A stretch of 64,000 nucleotides of DNA from Limnohabitans sp. (GTDB lineage Bacteria > Pseudomonadota > Gammaproteobacteria > Burkholderiales > Burkholderiaceae_C): assembly GCF_017848645.1 (NCBI RefSeq), contig NZ_JAFEIF010000082.1, positions 43,435-107,434 on the forward strand, in the 5' to 3' direction. The position numbers and the translations under genes were made by a program. The notes below the pieces were generated by a model, which worked only from the letters and a program-made list of their open reading frames with translations, searched no databases and was not told the DNA's origin. This document shows positions 1 to 8,948 of the stretch, one piece after another (positions within the stretch are counted from its first letter, which is position 1; each line of letters begins with the position of its first letter).

Positions 1-179
1 GGGGTGGCTTCTGTTGAAAGCAGGCAAGCTGCCATGAAGCCCATGGGATCAAACACTCTATTCTAAATTTAGACGCCGATAAACCCGCCAGATCTTCATA
101 GACCCATGACTTTTATGCACAAATGCAGGGCGATTTGCTCAAGCCCCAACACCGCTGCGCACTGCGGTTTAATTCAGGC

Positions 180-1109
180 ATGACACGTCTCCCCAGCCCA
201 GAAATCCTGATCAGCGAAGTTGGCCCGCGCGATGGCCTGCAGTCGGTCAAGACCACCATGCCCACCGCCGACAAGCTGCGCTGGATCGACGCGCTGGCAG
301 CGGCGGGCTTGCGCGAGATTGAAGTCGCCTCGTTTGTCCCCGCCCAACTCTTGCCGCAAATGGCCGATGCCGCGCAGGTGGTGCAGCACGCCCTGCGACA
401 CAGCGGGGTGCGGGTGATGGCGCTGGTGCCCAACTTGCGCGGTGCCCAAGCGGCGCTGCAGGCCGGGGCGCAAAAGCTCACCTTGCCCGTATCGGCCAGC
501 CACGCGCACTCCATGGCCAACGTGCGCAAAACGCCGGAAGCCATGGTCGAAGAGGTACGGGCCGTCTTGCGTCTGCGCGACGAGATCGCGCCCGGCGTGC
601 CGGTGGAGGTGGGCATGTCCACCGCCTTTGGCTGCACTTTGCAAGGCCCTGTGCCCGAGGGCGATGTGCTGCTGCTGGCGGCCCAACTGGCGCAGGCGGG
701 GGTCGACGAAATTGGCCTGTCGGACACGACCGGCATGGGCAACCCGGCGCAGGTCGCGCGCTTGTTCAAGGCGCTGTTCAGCGAAGTGGGCGCCTTGACG
801 GGCGCCGCCCACATGCACAACACCCGAGGCCTGGGCCTGGCCAATTGCCTGGCCGCCTACGAGGCAGGGGTGCGCACCTTCGACAGCTCGCTCGGCGGTT
901 TGGGCGGCTGCCCTTATGCGCCGGGTGCTTCGGGCAATGTGGTCACCGAAGACCTGGTCTTCATGTTCGAAGCCATGGGCGTGTCCACCGGGGTCGACAT
1001 GAACCGGCTCATGGCCGCCCGCGAGCCGCTGCAAGCAGGCCTGCCTGGCGAGCCGCTGTATGGCATGACGCCCGAAGCGGGATTGCCCAAAGGCTGGCCT
1101 GGCCGTTGA
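180..1109 (+). CDS. mvaB: Hydroxymethylglutaryl-CoA lyase
   Basis: Predicted to cleave 3-hydroxy-3-methylglutaryl-CoA to acetyl-CoA and acetoacetate, the last step of leucine degradation, in the cytosol. The 309-residue product has the family's N-terminal VGPRDGLQ segment (Arg and Asp for metal and substrate binding) near residues 14-21, a His-x-His metal site (HMHN) near residue 212, and the C-terminal loop GLGGCPYAPGASGN that carries the catalytic cysteine. An upstream in-frame ATG at 123 would add 19 residues of no family character, so I place the start at 180. A LysR regulator follows on the same strand after 73 bases; the other leucine-degradation genes are not in the window. Similar lyases acting on related acyl-CoAs cannot be excluded. 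Confidence 0.9.
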   Translation: MTRLPSPEILISEVGPRDGLQSVKTTMPTADKLRWIDALAAAGLREIEVASFVPAQLLPQMADAAQVVQHALRHSGVRVMALVPNLRGAQAALQAGAQKLTLPVSASHAHSMANVRKTPEAMVEEVRAVLRLRDEIAPGVPVEVGMSTAFGCTLQGPVPEGDVLLLAAQLAQAGVDEIGLSDTTGMGNPAQVARLFKALFSEVGALTGAAHMHNTRGLGLANCLAAYEAGVRTFDSSLGGLGGCPYAPGASGNVVTEDLVFMFEAMGVSTGVDMNRLMAAREPLQAGLPGEPLYGMTPEAGLPKGWPGR

Positions 1110-1182
1110 ACACCACTGCGCGCGCACCAATCTCACGCCAAGACGGCGGCATTGCAACCTTGAACCCGCATAATCGGGTCGC

Positions 1183-2109
1183 ATGGACAAGCTCAAAGCC
1201 TTCGAAACCTTTGTCTCGGTTGCCACCAAGGGCAGCCTGACCGCTGCGGCCCGGGCTGAGGGCGTGGCCCCGGCCATCATCGGTCGCAGGCTCGATGCGC
1301 TGGAGGAAAACCTGGGCGTGAAGCTGCTGGTGCGCACCACACGGCGCATCACCCTGACCCACGAAGGCAGTGCTTTTCTGGAAGATTGTCAGCGCTTGCT
1401 CACGGATGTGGCCAATGCCGAAGCCAGCGTGTCGGCAGGCGGCGTCAAGGCCAGCGGGCATTTGCGCATCACCGCCCCGGCCGGGTTTGGCAGGCGCCAT
1501 GTCGCCCCACTGGTGCCGCGCTTTCGAGAGCTGCACCCCGATGTATCGATTTCGCTGAACCTCAGCGACCGGGTGGTGGACCTGGCCGCCGAAGGCTTTG
1601 ACTGCGCGGTGCGTGTGGGCGACCTGCCTGACAGCTCGCTGGTGAGCGTGCGCATGGCCGACAACCGCCGTCTGTGCGTGGCCACTCCGGCGTATTTGGC
1701 GCGACGCGGCACACCTTTGCAGCCGTCCGACTTGCTGCAGCACGACTGCCTGACTTTGTCGAGCGACGCCTCGCAAACCCGGGGTTGGGCTTTTCGCAAC
1801 CCGGCAGATGGCGGCCAGGACGTGGTGCACTTGCGCCCGGGCGGGCCACTCGACTGCTCGGACGGGCAGGTGCTACACGACTGGTGCTTGGCCGGTTACG
1901 GCATCGCCTGGCGCAGCACTTGGGAAGTGGAGGGCGAAATCCGCTCAGGCCAGTTGGTGGCCGTGCTGGAAGACTTTGCCGCGCCACCCAACGGCATTTT
2001 TGTGGTCTTTCCGCAGCGCAAGCATTTGCCGCTGCGGGTGCGGCTGTGGATCGACCACCTGAAACACCATTACGCGCAGCCCGGTTACTGGCAAGCGGCC
2101 GAGGGATAA
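1183..2109 (+). CDS. LysR-family transcriptional regulator
   Basis: A 308-residue DNA-binding regulator with an N-terminal winged helix-turn-helix (residues about 1-60; the segment starting MDKLKAFETFVSVATKGS is typical of the family) and a C-terminal periplasmic-binding-like effector domain. It resembles the large CrgA/AaeR-like group of LysR proteins in Burkholderiales, which often end with a tail for self-regulation. It lies downstream of mvaB on the same strand, and nothing in the sequence shows which promoter it controls. Effector unknown. Confidence 0.9.
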   Translation: MDKLKAFETFVSVATKGSLTAAARAEGVAPAIIGRRLDALEENLGVKLLVRTTRRITLTHEGSAFLEDCQRLLTDVANAEASVSAGGVKASGHLRITAPAGFGRRHVAPLVPRFRELHPDVSISLNLSDRVVDLAAEGFDCAVRVGDLPDSSLVSVRMADNRRLCVATPAYLARRGTPLQPSDLLQHDCLTLSSDASQTRGWAFRNPADGGQDVVHLRPGGPLDCSDGQVLHDWCLAGYGIAWRSTWEVEGEIRSGQLVAVLEDFAAPPNGIFVVFPQRKHLPLRVRLWIDHLKHHYAQPGYWQAAEG

Positions 2110-2220
2110 GGCCGCACAGCCGCCTCTGTGATGGGCAGGGGCCATGCCATTTGCCCAAGGGAGGGCACCTGAAAAAATTCGCCTTTGGCCCATCCACTCG
2201 AACTTGAATCGGTTTCTCCA

Positions 2221-2250
2221 AAAGAAATGCGCCCGCTGTAGCGGGCGCAT
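2221..2250 (-). terminator. Rho-independent terminator of the PsiF-repeat gene
   Basis: A perfect 10-bp inverted repeat (arms 2229-2238 and 2241-2250) reads on the minus strand as a GC-rich hairpin followed by a T-rich stretch (TTTCTTTT). It begins about 30 bases past the stop of the minus-strand PsiF-repeat gene. Confidence 0.75.
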
Positions 2251-2280
2251 CACACTTGGCGAAAAACTGGCGACTTGCTT

Positions 2281-2619
2281 TTACTTCTTCAAGCACTCTG
2301 ACATGAAGGCCTTGCGCTCATCGCCTTTTTTGCCAGCAGCTTCGGCATTGCAGGTCTTCATTTTGTTTTGCTGCTTTTCTTGCTTGTTGGCACTCAGGCA
2401 GTCCTTCATGAAGGCTTTGCGCTCGTCGCCTTTTTTGCCTTCGGCCTCTTTGTTGCAAGTGGCCATCTTGTTTTGCTGAGGTGTTTTCTCGGCTGCAGGG
2501 GCAGATGCGGCAGGCGCAGCGGCGGCGGCAGCAGCTGCTGGCTTGACGGGGTCGGCTGCGAAAGCCATGCCAGAAACCAAGGCAAAACCCAAAGCCGCGA
2601 TAGAAAGGGTGTGACGCAT
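2281..2619 (-). CDS. PsiF-repeat periplasmic protein
   Basis: A small exported protein of 112 residues with a clear Sec signal peptide (about residues 1-21, ending AFA-AD), an Ala/Pro-rich linker, and two copies of the PsiF repeat (NKM.TCN.EA.GKKGDERKAFM..CL), each with two conserved cysteines. The family is named after a phosphate-starvation-inducible Escherichia coli protein of unknown function. The start at 2619 is preceded by GGAG six bases upstream; an in-frame extension to 2742 would put 41 non-signal residues in front and is rejected. It stands alone with its own terminator and is divergent from argS. Confidence 0.85.
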   Translation of the reverse strand: MRHTLSIAALGFALVSGMAFAADPVKPAAAAAAAAPAASAPAAEKTPQQNKMATCNKEAEGKKGDERKAFMKDCLSANKQEKQQNKMKTCNAEAAGKKGDERKAFMSECLKK

Positions 2620-2807
2620 GTGTGAACTCCGAAAAAATGATCCAAGAACAAATGACACCGCACAGGTTTGTGCAGTCCACCCCTTAACGCGCCAACGGGA
2701 CCGAGGGGCGACAGCAGTTGTGACCAACTGTAATTGCTGCACATAAAACCACCCATGGCACCTGCCCGGCGGCGCAGACTGGCCCCGCCCCCGTAAAATC
2801 GCGCCCT

Positions 2808-4505
2808 ATGCTTTCTGCCAAACAACATTTGCTCACGGCCCTGGCCGCTGAACTGGAAAAACTCCAAACCGGCGCGGGTGCGCGTGCGGCCTTCGAATCG
2901 CCCAAAGTGGCCGCCCATGGCGACCTGGCCTGCACCGCCGCGATGCAGCTGGCCAAAGCCCTCAAGCAAAACCCCCGGCAGTTGTCCGAATCCCTGCGCA
3001 TCGCCTTGCTGGCCACCCCGGCTTTCGAGCGCTGGGTCGACGCCATCGAGATCGCCGGACCCGGCTTCATCAACATCCGACTGAAAGACGCGGCCAAGCA
3101 AGCCGTGGTGCACGAAGTGCTGCAAGCGGCCGAATGCTTTGGCGAGCAGCCTGCCCAGCCCCACAAAGTACTGGTCGAGTTCGTCTCGGCCAACCCCACT
3201 GGCCCCTTGCATGTGGGCCACGGTCGCCAAGCGGCTTTGGGCGACGCCATTTGCAACCTGCTCGCCACCCAAGGCCAGCAGGTCTACCGTGAGTTTTATT
3301 ACAACGATGCGGGCGTGCAAATCGGTACGCTGGCCAACTCCACCCAGCTACGGGCCAAGGGCTATAAGCCGGGTGACGCCGAGTGGCCCAGTGGCGAAAA
3401 TGCCCCGGCTTACAACGGCGACTACATCCAGGACATTGCCAACGACTTTCTGGCCAAAAAGACCGTCAAGTCCGATGACCGCGAATTCACCGGCAGCGGC
3501 GATGTGAATGACCTGGACGGCATGCGCCTGTTTGCCGTGGCTTACCTGCGCCGCGAGCAAGACCTGGACCTCAAAGCCTTTGACGTGCGCTTTGACAACT
3601 ACTACCTGGAGTCAAGCCTCTACACCAGCGGCAAGGTGGATGCCGCCGTGCAAAAGCTGCGCGATGCGGGCAAGACCTACGAACAAGACGGCGCCCTGTG
3701 GCTCAAATCCACCGACTACGGCGACGACAAAGACCGCGTCATGCGCAAGGGCGACGGCACCTACACCTACTTTGTGCCCGACGTGGCCTACCACATCGCC
3801 AAGTGGGAACGCGGCTTCACCCGGGTGGTCAACATTCAGGGCACCGACCACCACGGCACCATTGCCCGCGTGCGTGCAGGTTTGCAAGCGGCCAACGTCG
3901 GCATCCCCGAGGGCTACCCCGACTACGTGCTGCACACCATGGTGCGTGTGATGCGCGGCGGCGAGGAGGTCAAGATCTCCAAGCGGGCAGGCAGCTACGT
4001 GACCTTGCGCGACCTGATCGAGTGGACCAGCAAAGACGCGGTGCGTTTCTTTTTGCTCTCGCGCAAACCCGACACCGAATACATCTTTGACATCGACCTG
4101 GCGCTGGCCCAGAACAACGACAACCCGGTGTATTACGTGCAATACGCCCACGCCCGCATTTGCTCGGTGCTGGCCGCTTGGAAAGAAAAAGACGGTGGCG
4201 ATGTGGCCTCGCTGGCACAAGCCAACCTGTCGCCCCTGCAAAGCCCGCAGGCCCATGCGCTCATGCTGGCCCTGGCCAAGTACCCCGAGATGCTGACGTC
4301 TGCCGCCAACGACTTCGCGCCGCACGACGTGACGTTTTACCTGCGCGATCTGGCCTCGCTGTACCACAGCTACTACGATGCCGAGCGCATTTTGGTGGAC
4401 GACGAAGCGGTCAAAAAAGCGCGTCTGGCGCTGGTGGCAGCCACCGCGCAGGTGCTGCGCAACGGCCTCAAAGTGCTGGGCGTTTCGGCCCCGCAAAAAA
4501 TGTGA
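2808..4505 (+). CDS. argS: Arginyl-tRNA synthetase
   Basis: Class I aminoacyl-tRNA synthetase that charges tRNA-Arg in the cytosol. The 565-residue length is typical. The N-terminal Add1 domain is followed by the class I signature HVGH (residues 135-138, in [12 protein letters not shown]) and a KISK version of the KMSKS loop at about residue 390. The C-terminal all-alpha DALR anticodon-binding domain includes the segment [17 protein letters not shown]-domain gene begins 11 bases after the stop, so the two are probably co-transcribed with dsbA. Confidence 0.97.
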   Translation: MLSAKQHLLTALAAELEKLQTGAGARAAFESPKVAAHGDLACTAAMQLAKALKQNPRQLSESLRIALLATPAFERWVDAIEIAGPGFINIRLKDAAKQAVVHEVLQAAECFGEQPAQPHKVLVEFVSANPTGPLHVGHGRQAALGDAICNLLATQGQQVYREFYYNDAGVQIGTLANSTQLRAKGYKPGDAEWPSGENAPAYNGDYIQDIANDFLAKKTVKSDDREFTGSGDVNDLDGMRLFAVAYLRREQDLDLKAFDVRFDNYYLESSLYTSGKVDAAVQKLRDAGKTYEQDGALWLKSTDYGDDKDRVMRKGDGTYTYFVPDVAYHIAKWERGFTRVVNIQGTDHHGTIARVRAGLQAANVGIPEGYPDYVLHTMVRVMRGGEEVKISKRAGSYVTLRDLIEWTSKDAVRFFLLSRKPDTEYIFDIDLALAQNNDNPVYYVQYAHARICSVLAAWKEKDGGDVASLAQANLSPLQSPQAHALMLALAKYPEMLTSAANDFAPHDVTFYLRDLASLYHSYYDAERILVDDEAVKKARLALVAATAQVLRNGLKVLGVSAPQKM

Positions 4506-4516
4506 ATGGACACGGC

Positions 4517-5146
4517 ATGACTTTGAACAAACAGGGCGGTGGTACTTTTCTAGGCTTCATCATCGGCTTGGTGTTGGGCCTGGGCGTGGCTTTGGCCGTG
4601 GCCATTTACGTGACCAAGGTGCCCACGCCGTTTTCCAACAAAAACCAGCCCCGCACCAGTGCGCAAGACGTGCAGGAAACCGAAAAGAACAAGGACTGGA
4701 ACCCCAACAGCGTGCTGCAGCCCAAGGCCCCGGCCGAGCCTCCTGTTGCGCCAGATACCAGCGCGGCAGTGACAGCACCCCAGACCGCAGACAAAGCCAT
4801 CACCCCGCCCCGCCCTGCTGTGACGGCTGACCCTTTGGGCGATCTGGCCAAAGCCAAGTCGGGGTTGAACACGCCCGCTACACCCTCAGCCCCCGCCGAC
4901 GCCAGTGACCCTTTTGACTATGTGGTGCAGGCCGGCGCCTACCGCACCAGCGCCGATGCCGACGCCCAAAAAGCCAAGCTCGCACTATTGGGCCTGGACG
5001 CCAAGGTTTCTGAGCGAGATCAAGCCGGGCGCGTGGTTTACCGCGTACGCTTGGGGCCTTTCAGTGATAAGAACGCCGCCGAACGCGTCCGGGCCCAGCT
5101 CGAAAGCAACGGCATCGACAACACCCTGGTTCGCCTGCAACGCTGA
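4517..5146 (+). CDS. SPOR-domain inner-membrane protein (FtsN-like)
   Basis: A 209-residue bitopic protein. A short cytoplasmic N-terminus leads into one transmembrane helix (about residues 12-33), then a long Pro/Ala-rich periplasmic linker, then a C-terminal SPOR domain (about 135-209; FDYVVQAGAYRT and YRVRLGPFSDKNAAERVR). SPOR domains bind denuded peptidoglycan at the division septum, so a role in cell division like that of FtsN is likely but not shown. I chose ATG 4517 because the hydrophobic anchor follows directly; longer in-frame versions run inside argS. It sits between argS and dsbA, a usual arrangement in Burkholderiales. Confidence 0.88.
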   Translation: MTLNKQGGGTFLGFIIGLVLGLGVALAVAIYVTKVPTPFSNKNQPRTSAQDVQETEKNKDWNPNSVLQPKAPAEPPVAPDTSAAVTAPQTADKAITPPRPAVTADPLGDLAKAKSGLNTPATPSAPADASDPFDYVVQAGAYRTSADADAQKAKLALLGLDAKVSERDQAGRVVYRVRLGPFSDKNAAERVRAQLESNGIDNTLVRLQR

Positions 5147-5179
5147 ACCACCCAAGCAGCACCCCCTACAGGAGTTCTC

Positions 5180-5821
5180 ATGAAACGACGCCTTTTCTCC
5201 ACCGCCATGCTGACTGCGACCGCCTTGATGGGCACTGCATCTGCTTGGGCGCAACAAGCCTTCCGCTCAGGCAAGGACTACATCACCCTGGAACGCCCCG
5301 TGGCCGCCGAAGCGGGCAACGGCAAGATCGAGGTGCTGGAGTTCTTCTGGTACAGCTGCCCCCACTGCAATCAGTTTGAACCCGCGTTCGAGCAGTGGGC
5401 CAAAAATGCCGCCAAAGACGTGGTGGTGCGCCGCGTGCCTGTGGCTTTCCGGGACGACTTCGTGCCCCAGCAGCGCCTGTACTACACCCTCGAAGCCATG
5501 AACCTGGTCGAGAAGATGCACATCCGCGTGTTCACCGCCATCCATGGCGAAAAACAGATGCTCAACACCGATGCCGCCGTGCTGGCCTGGGCCGAAAAGC
5601 AAGGCATTGACAAAGCCAAGTTCGAGCAGACCTACAAGTCCTTTGGTGTGGCCACCAAGGCCAAGCGTGCCGTGCAGCTGCAAAACGACTTCAAGATCGA
5701 AGGCGTGCCTTCGCTGGGCGTGGCGGGCCGTTACTACATCGACGGCACCCTGGCTGGCAGCATGCCGCGTGCCCTGCAAGTGGCCGACGCGCTGATCACC
5801 CAGACCCGCCAGGGCCGCTGA
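5180..5821 (+). CDS. dsbA: Periplasmic thiol:disulfide interchange protein DsbA
   Basis: Introduces disulfide bonds into exported proteins and is reoxidised by DsbB. The 213-residue product has a signal peptide (about residues 1-25, ending AWA-QQ), the thioredoxin-fold active site CPHC at residues 60-63, and the cis-proline loop GVPS in the C-terminal half. An AGGAG ribosome site precedes the ATG at 5180. It is the last gene of the argS-SPOR-dsbA group, with a terminator 35 bases downstream. Confidence 0.95.
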   Translation: MKRRLFSTAMLTATALMGTASAWAQQAFRSGKDYITLERPVAAEAGNGKIEVLEFFWYSCPHCNQFEPAFEQWAKNAAKDVVVRRVPVAFRDDFVPQQRLYYTLEAMNLVEKMHIRVFTAIHGEKQMLNTDAAVLAWAEKQGIDKAKFEQTYKSFGVATKAKRAVQLQNDFKIEGVPSLGVAGRYYIDGTLAGSMPRALQVADALITQTRQGR

Positions 5822-5855
5822 GTCCCCTGGGCATTCCAACGGAATGCACGCCCCG

Positions 5856-5886
5856 AAGCCCGCCGCTGACCCGTGCGGGCTTTTTT
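5856..5886 (+). terminator. Rho-independent terminator after dsbA
   Basis: Arms AAGCCCGC (5856-5863) and GCGGGCTT (5875-5882) form a GC hairpin followed directly by six T residues, 35 bases after the dsbA stop. Confidence 0.85.
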
Positions 5887-5971
5887 GCGCCCACCCTTTG
5901 ATTTTTTGCCCTGCTGCGGGCGCGATGCGGGGCGCTTGCACCTACAATGGAACAGATTCACAGCAAGATTC

Positions 5972-6601
5972 ATGCCCCTCACAACACCCTCTTCACTTCG
6001 CTTGGCCCTTTGGTGCCTGTTGGCCGTTTGCGCGAGCTTGCTGGCTCTGCCCAGTCGGGCCGAAAAAGCCGACCGCGACCAGCCCATGCAGATCGAAGCC
6101 GACAGCATGCGCCACGACGAAGCGCGTCAGCTGACCCAGTTCACCGGCAAGGTGCAAGCCATCAAGGGCACGCTGGTCTTGCGCGCCGCCCGCATGGAGG
6201 TGCAGCAAGACGCCAAAGGCCGTCAAGTGGCCCGACTCTGGGCGGCCCCATCCGAGCGGGTGTTTTTCCGGCAAAAGCGTGAAGGCGTGAACGAATTCAC
6301 CGAAGGCGAGGCCGAACAGGTCACGTACGACAACCAAGCCGACATCATCACCCTGAGCCAACGCGCCGAGGTGCGCATCTTGCGTGGCAACCAGGTGGCT
6401 GACCAACTCAACGGCCACACGATCGTGTTCAACAACACCAGCGAAGTCATGACCGTGGACGGCCAGGCAGCCAACGGTCCGGGCCAACGCGTGCGCGCCA
6501 TCCTGACACCCCGCAATGCGGCGTCAGCGCCAGCAGCCAATTCAGCCAGCGCGCCCGCCTTGCGTACCAGCCCTGGCCTCATGCCCACCCAAAAACCATG
6601 A
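5972..6601 (+). CDS. lptA: Lipopolysaccharide transport periplasmic protein LptA
   Basis: Bridges the inner- and outer-membrane parts of the Lpt machine and carries LPS across the periplasm. The 209-residue product has a signal peptide (about 1-31, ending SRA-EK), then the OstA-like beta-jellyroll domain with [19 protein letters not shown] and [12 protein letters not shown], and an Ala/Ser/Pro-rich tail. ATG 5972 is chosen because the signal peptide follows; an earlier in-frame start would add 33 poor residues. Its stop overlaps the lptB start in an ATGA, so the two are translationally coupled. No lptC is found between the dsbA terminator and lptA. Confidence 0.92.
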   Translation: MPLTTPSSLRLALWCLLAVCASLLALPSRAEKADRDQPMQIEADSMRHDEARQLTQFTGKVQAIKGTLVLRAARMEVQQDAKGRQVARLWAAPSERVFFRQKREGVNEFTEGEAEQVTYDNQADIITLSQRAEVRILRGNQVADQLNGHTIVFNNTSEVMTVDGQAANGPGQRVRAILTPRNAASAPAANSASAPALRTSPGLMPTQKP

Positions 6602-7359
6602 GCACTGCCGCTGCCGCCGACAGCCGCCTGCAAGCGCGCCACCTCAAAAAAGCCTACGGCAGCCGCAAGGTGGTGCATGACGTATCGGTGCAGGTGGGCA
6701 AGGGCGAAGTGGTGGGTTTGCTTGGCCCCAACGGCGCGGGCAAAACCACCTCTTTTTACATGATCGTGGGCCTGGTGCGGGCCGATGGCGGGCAGATCCT
6801 GATCGACGGCCAAGATGTGACTCGCATGCCCATTCACAAGCGCTCACGCATGGGTTTGTCCTACTTGCCCCAAGAGGCTTCGATTTTCCGCAAGCTCTCG
6901 GTGGCCGACAACGTGCGGGCCATTCTGGAGTTGCAAACCGATGCGCAAGGCCGCTCTTTGTCCAGTGCCGAAGTGGAAAAGCGACTGACTGAATTGCTGG
7001 GCGATTTGCGGGTCGACCATTTGCGCGATTCGCCCTCGGTGGCGCTGTCAGGCGGTGAACGCCGCCGCGTGGAGATCGCACGCGCCCTGGCCACCGACCC
7101 GCGCTTCATTTTGCTGGACGAGCCTTTTGCCGGCATCGACCCGATTGCCGTGATCGAAATCCAGCGCATCATCGCTTTCCTCAAGCAGCGCGGCATTGGC
7201 GTGCTCATCACCGACCACAACGTGCGCGAGACACTGGGCATTTGCGACCACGCCTACATCATCAGCGAAGGCCGCGTACTGGCCGAAGGCACGCCCGACG
7301 AGATCGTGGCCAACGCCGATGTGCGCCGGGTGTACCTGGGCGAACACTTCAGGATGTGA
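6598..7359 (+). CDS. lptB: LPS export ABC transporter ATP-binding protein LptB
   Basis: Cytoplasmic ATPase that powers LPS extraction by LptFG. The 253 residues include Walker A GPNGAGKT (about residues 42-49), the LptB-type signature [15 protein letters not shown], the ABC signature [15 protein letters not shown], Walker [14 protein letters not shown] and the switch histidine in [11 protein letters not shown]. Coupled to lptA by a 4-base overlap and followed 37 bases later by rpoN, the classic lpt-rpoN arrangement. Confidence 0.97.
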   Translation: MSTAAAADSRLQARHLKKAYGSRKVVHDVSVQVGKGEVVGLLGPNGAGKTTSFYMIVGLVRADGGQILIDGQDVTRMPIHKRSRMGLSYLPQEASIFRKLSVADNVRAILELQTDAQGRSLSSAEVEKRLTELLGDLRVDHLRDSPSVALSGGERRRVEIARALATDPRFILLDEPFAGIDPIAVIEIQRIIAFLKQRGIGVLITDHNVRETLGICDHAYIISEGRVLAEGTPDEIVANADVRRVYLGEHFRM

Positions 7360-7396
7360 TGGAAGCGAACCCTGTTCTCGATTTGAAAGCACAGCC

Positions 7397-8938
7397 ATGA
7401 AGCCCGGCCTGTCGCTTCGCATGTCCCAGCACCTGGCGCTCACGCCCCAGTTGCAACAATCGATCCGCCTGCTGCAACTGTCCACGCTGGAGCTGTCGCA
7501 AGAGGTCGACCAGATGCTGGACGAGAACCCTTTTCTGGAGCGTGCCGAAGAAGAAGCGCCCGCCGAAGCCTTTGGCTTGGACCAAGCCGACACCCATGTC
7601 AGTTTGGGCGACAGGGTCAGCGAAAGCGCCAGCACCGCCAGCAGCAGTGACGACAACGCCAGCGAAACCCGCGACGAAGCCGTGACCGACGTGGCCGAAA
7701 GCTGGGATGGCGATGGCAGCGTGGACATGCGCGCCGACGACAGCGAATGGGGTGGCGACGCCCCAGCCCGGCAAAACACCGGAGAAGAAACGGCCGATGC
7801 CGTAGACCTGGCCCGCAGCAGCGGCTCGCTGACCGACTTCTTGCACCGCCAGGCCTTGTCGCTGCGCCTGTCCGAGATCGACCGGGCCGCACTGCGCTTT
7901 CTGATCGAATCGCTCAACGACGATGGCTACCTGACCGACACCTTGCCAGAGCTGGCCGCTGGGCTTGCAGGCACCGACGACTTCGAGCAACTCGACGAGC
8001 TGGTACACCGCTTCACCGTGGCGCTGGGCTTGCTGCAATCGCTCGAACCCGTGGGGGTGGGCGCACACGATCTGGCCGAGTGCCTGCGCATACAAATCAA
8101 GGCACACCTGAAAGACGCGCCCGATGACGAGGTGGCCCAGGCTGCGCTGGCCATGTGTGCCCAGCCACTGGAGATGCTGGCCAAGCGCGATTTCAAGCGC
8201 CTGGCCGTGTCTTGCGGCTTGAGCGAAGCCGTGGTCAAAGCCGCCATCCCCTTCATCGCCCGGCTCGAACCCAAGCCCGGCCGTCCCTTTGTGCAGGCCG
8301 AGCAAAACATCATCATTCCCGACGTGCTGGTGGTGAACACCAGCAAGACGGCCACGCCCAAATTCCGCATCCAGCTCAACCCCGACGTGATGCCCAAGCT
8401 GCGTGTGCACGACATCTATGCCAACGCCCTGCGCGGCGGCAAGGGCGACAACCATGCGGGCCTGCAGCAACGCCTGCAAGAAGCGCGCTGGTTCATCAAG
8501 AACATCCAGCAGCGCTTTGACACCATCTTGCGCGTGTCCACCGCCATCGTGGAGCGGCAGAAAAACTTCCTCACGCATGGCGAGCTGGCCATGCGCCCGC
8601 TGGTGTTGCGCGAGATCGCCGACGAGCTGGGCATGCACGAGTCCACCATCAGCCGCGTGACCACGGCCAAATACATGTCCACGCCGCAAGGCACCTTTGA
8701 GCTGAAGTATTTCTTTGGCTCAGGGCTGGGCACCGACAGCGGCAGCGCCGCATCGAGCACCGCCGTGCGGGCGCTCATCAAGCAGTTTGTGGCCGCTGAA
8801 AAACCCGCCAAGCCCCTGTCGGACAACCAGATTTCCGAGATGCTGAAAGAGCAAGGCATCGACTGCGCCCGCCGCACGGTGGCCAAGTACCGCGAAGCCC
8901 TGAAGATCGCGCCCGCCAACCTGCGCAAAACCCTTTGA
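7397..8938 (+). CDS. rpoN: RNA polymerase sigma-54 factor RpoN
   Basis: Alternative sigma factor that directs polymerase to -24/-12 promoters and depends on enhancer-binding ATPases. The 513-residue product has the Gln/Leu-rich region I (LSQHLALTPQLQQSIRLLQLST-like, residues about 8-30), an acidic spacer (about 45-125), the core-binding domain, the helix-turn-helix (LGMHESTISRVTTAKYM) and the C-terminal RpoN box ARRTVAKYRE. I place the start at ATG 7397, where region I begins; a longer in-frame reading lies inside lptB. Confidence 0.96.
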   Translation: MKPGLSLRMSQHLALTPQLQQSIRLLQLSTLELSQEVDQMLDENPFLERAEEEAPAEAFGLDQADTHVSLGDRVSESASTASSSDDNASETRDEAVTDVAESWDGDGSVDMRADDSEWGGDAPARQNTGEETADAVDLARSSGSLTDFLHRQALSLRLSEIDRAALRFLIESLNDDGYLTDTLPELAAGLAGTDDFEQLDELVHRFTVALGLLQSLEPVGVGAHDLAECLRIQIKAHLKDAPDDEVAQAALAMCAQPLEMLAKRDFKRLAVSCGLSEAVVKAAIPFIARLEPKPGRPFVQAEQNIIIPDVLVVNTSKTATPKFRIQLNPDVMPKLRVHDIYANALRGGKGDNHAGLQQRLQEARWFIKNIQQRFDTILRVSTAIVERQKNFLTHGELAMRPLVLREIADELGMHESTISRVTTAKYMSTPQGTFELKYFFGSGLGTDSGSAASSTAVRALIKQFVAAEKPAKPLSDNQISEMLKEQGIDCARRTVAKYREALKIAPANLRKTL

Positions 8939-8948
8939 GAGTATTTGA

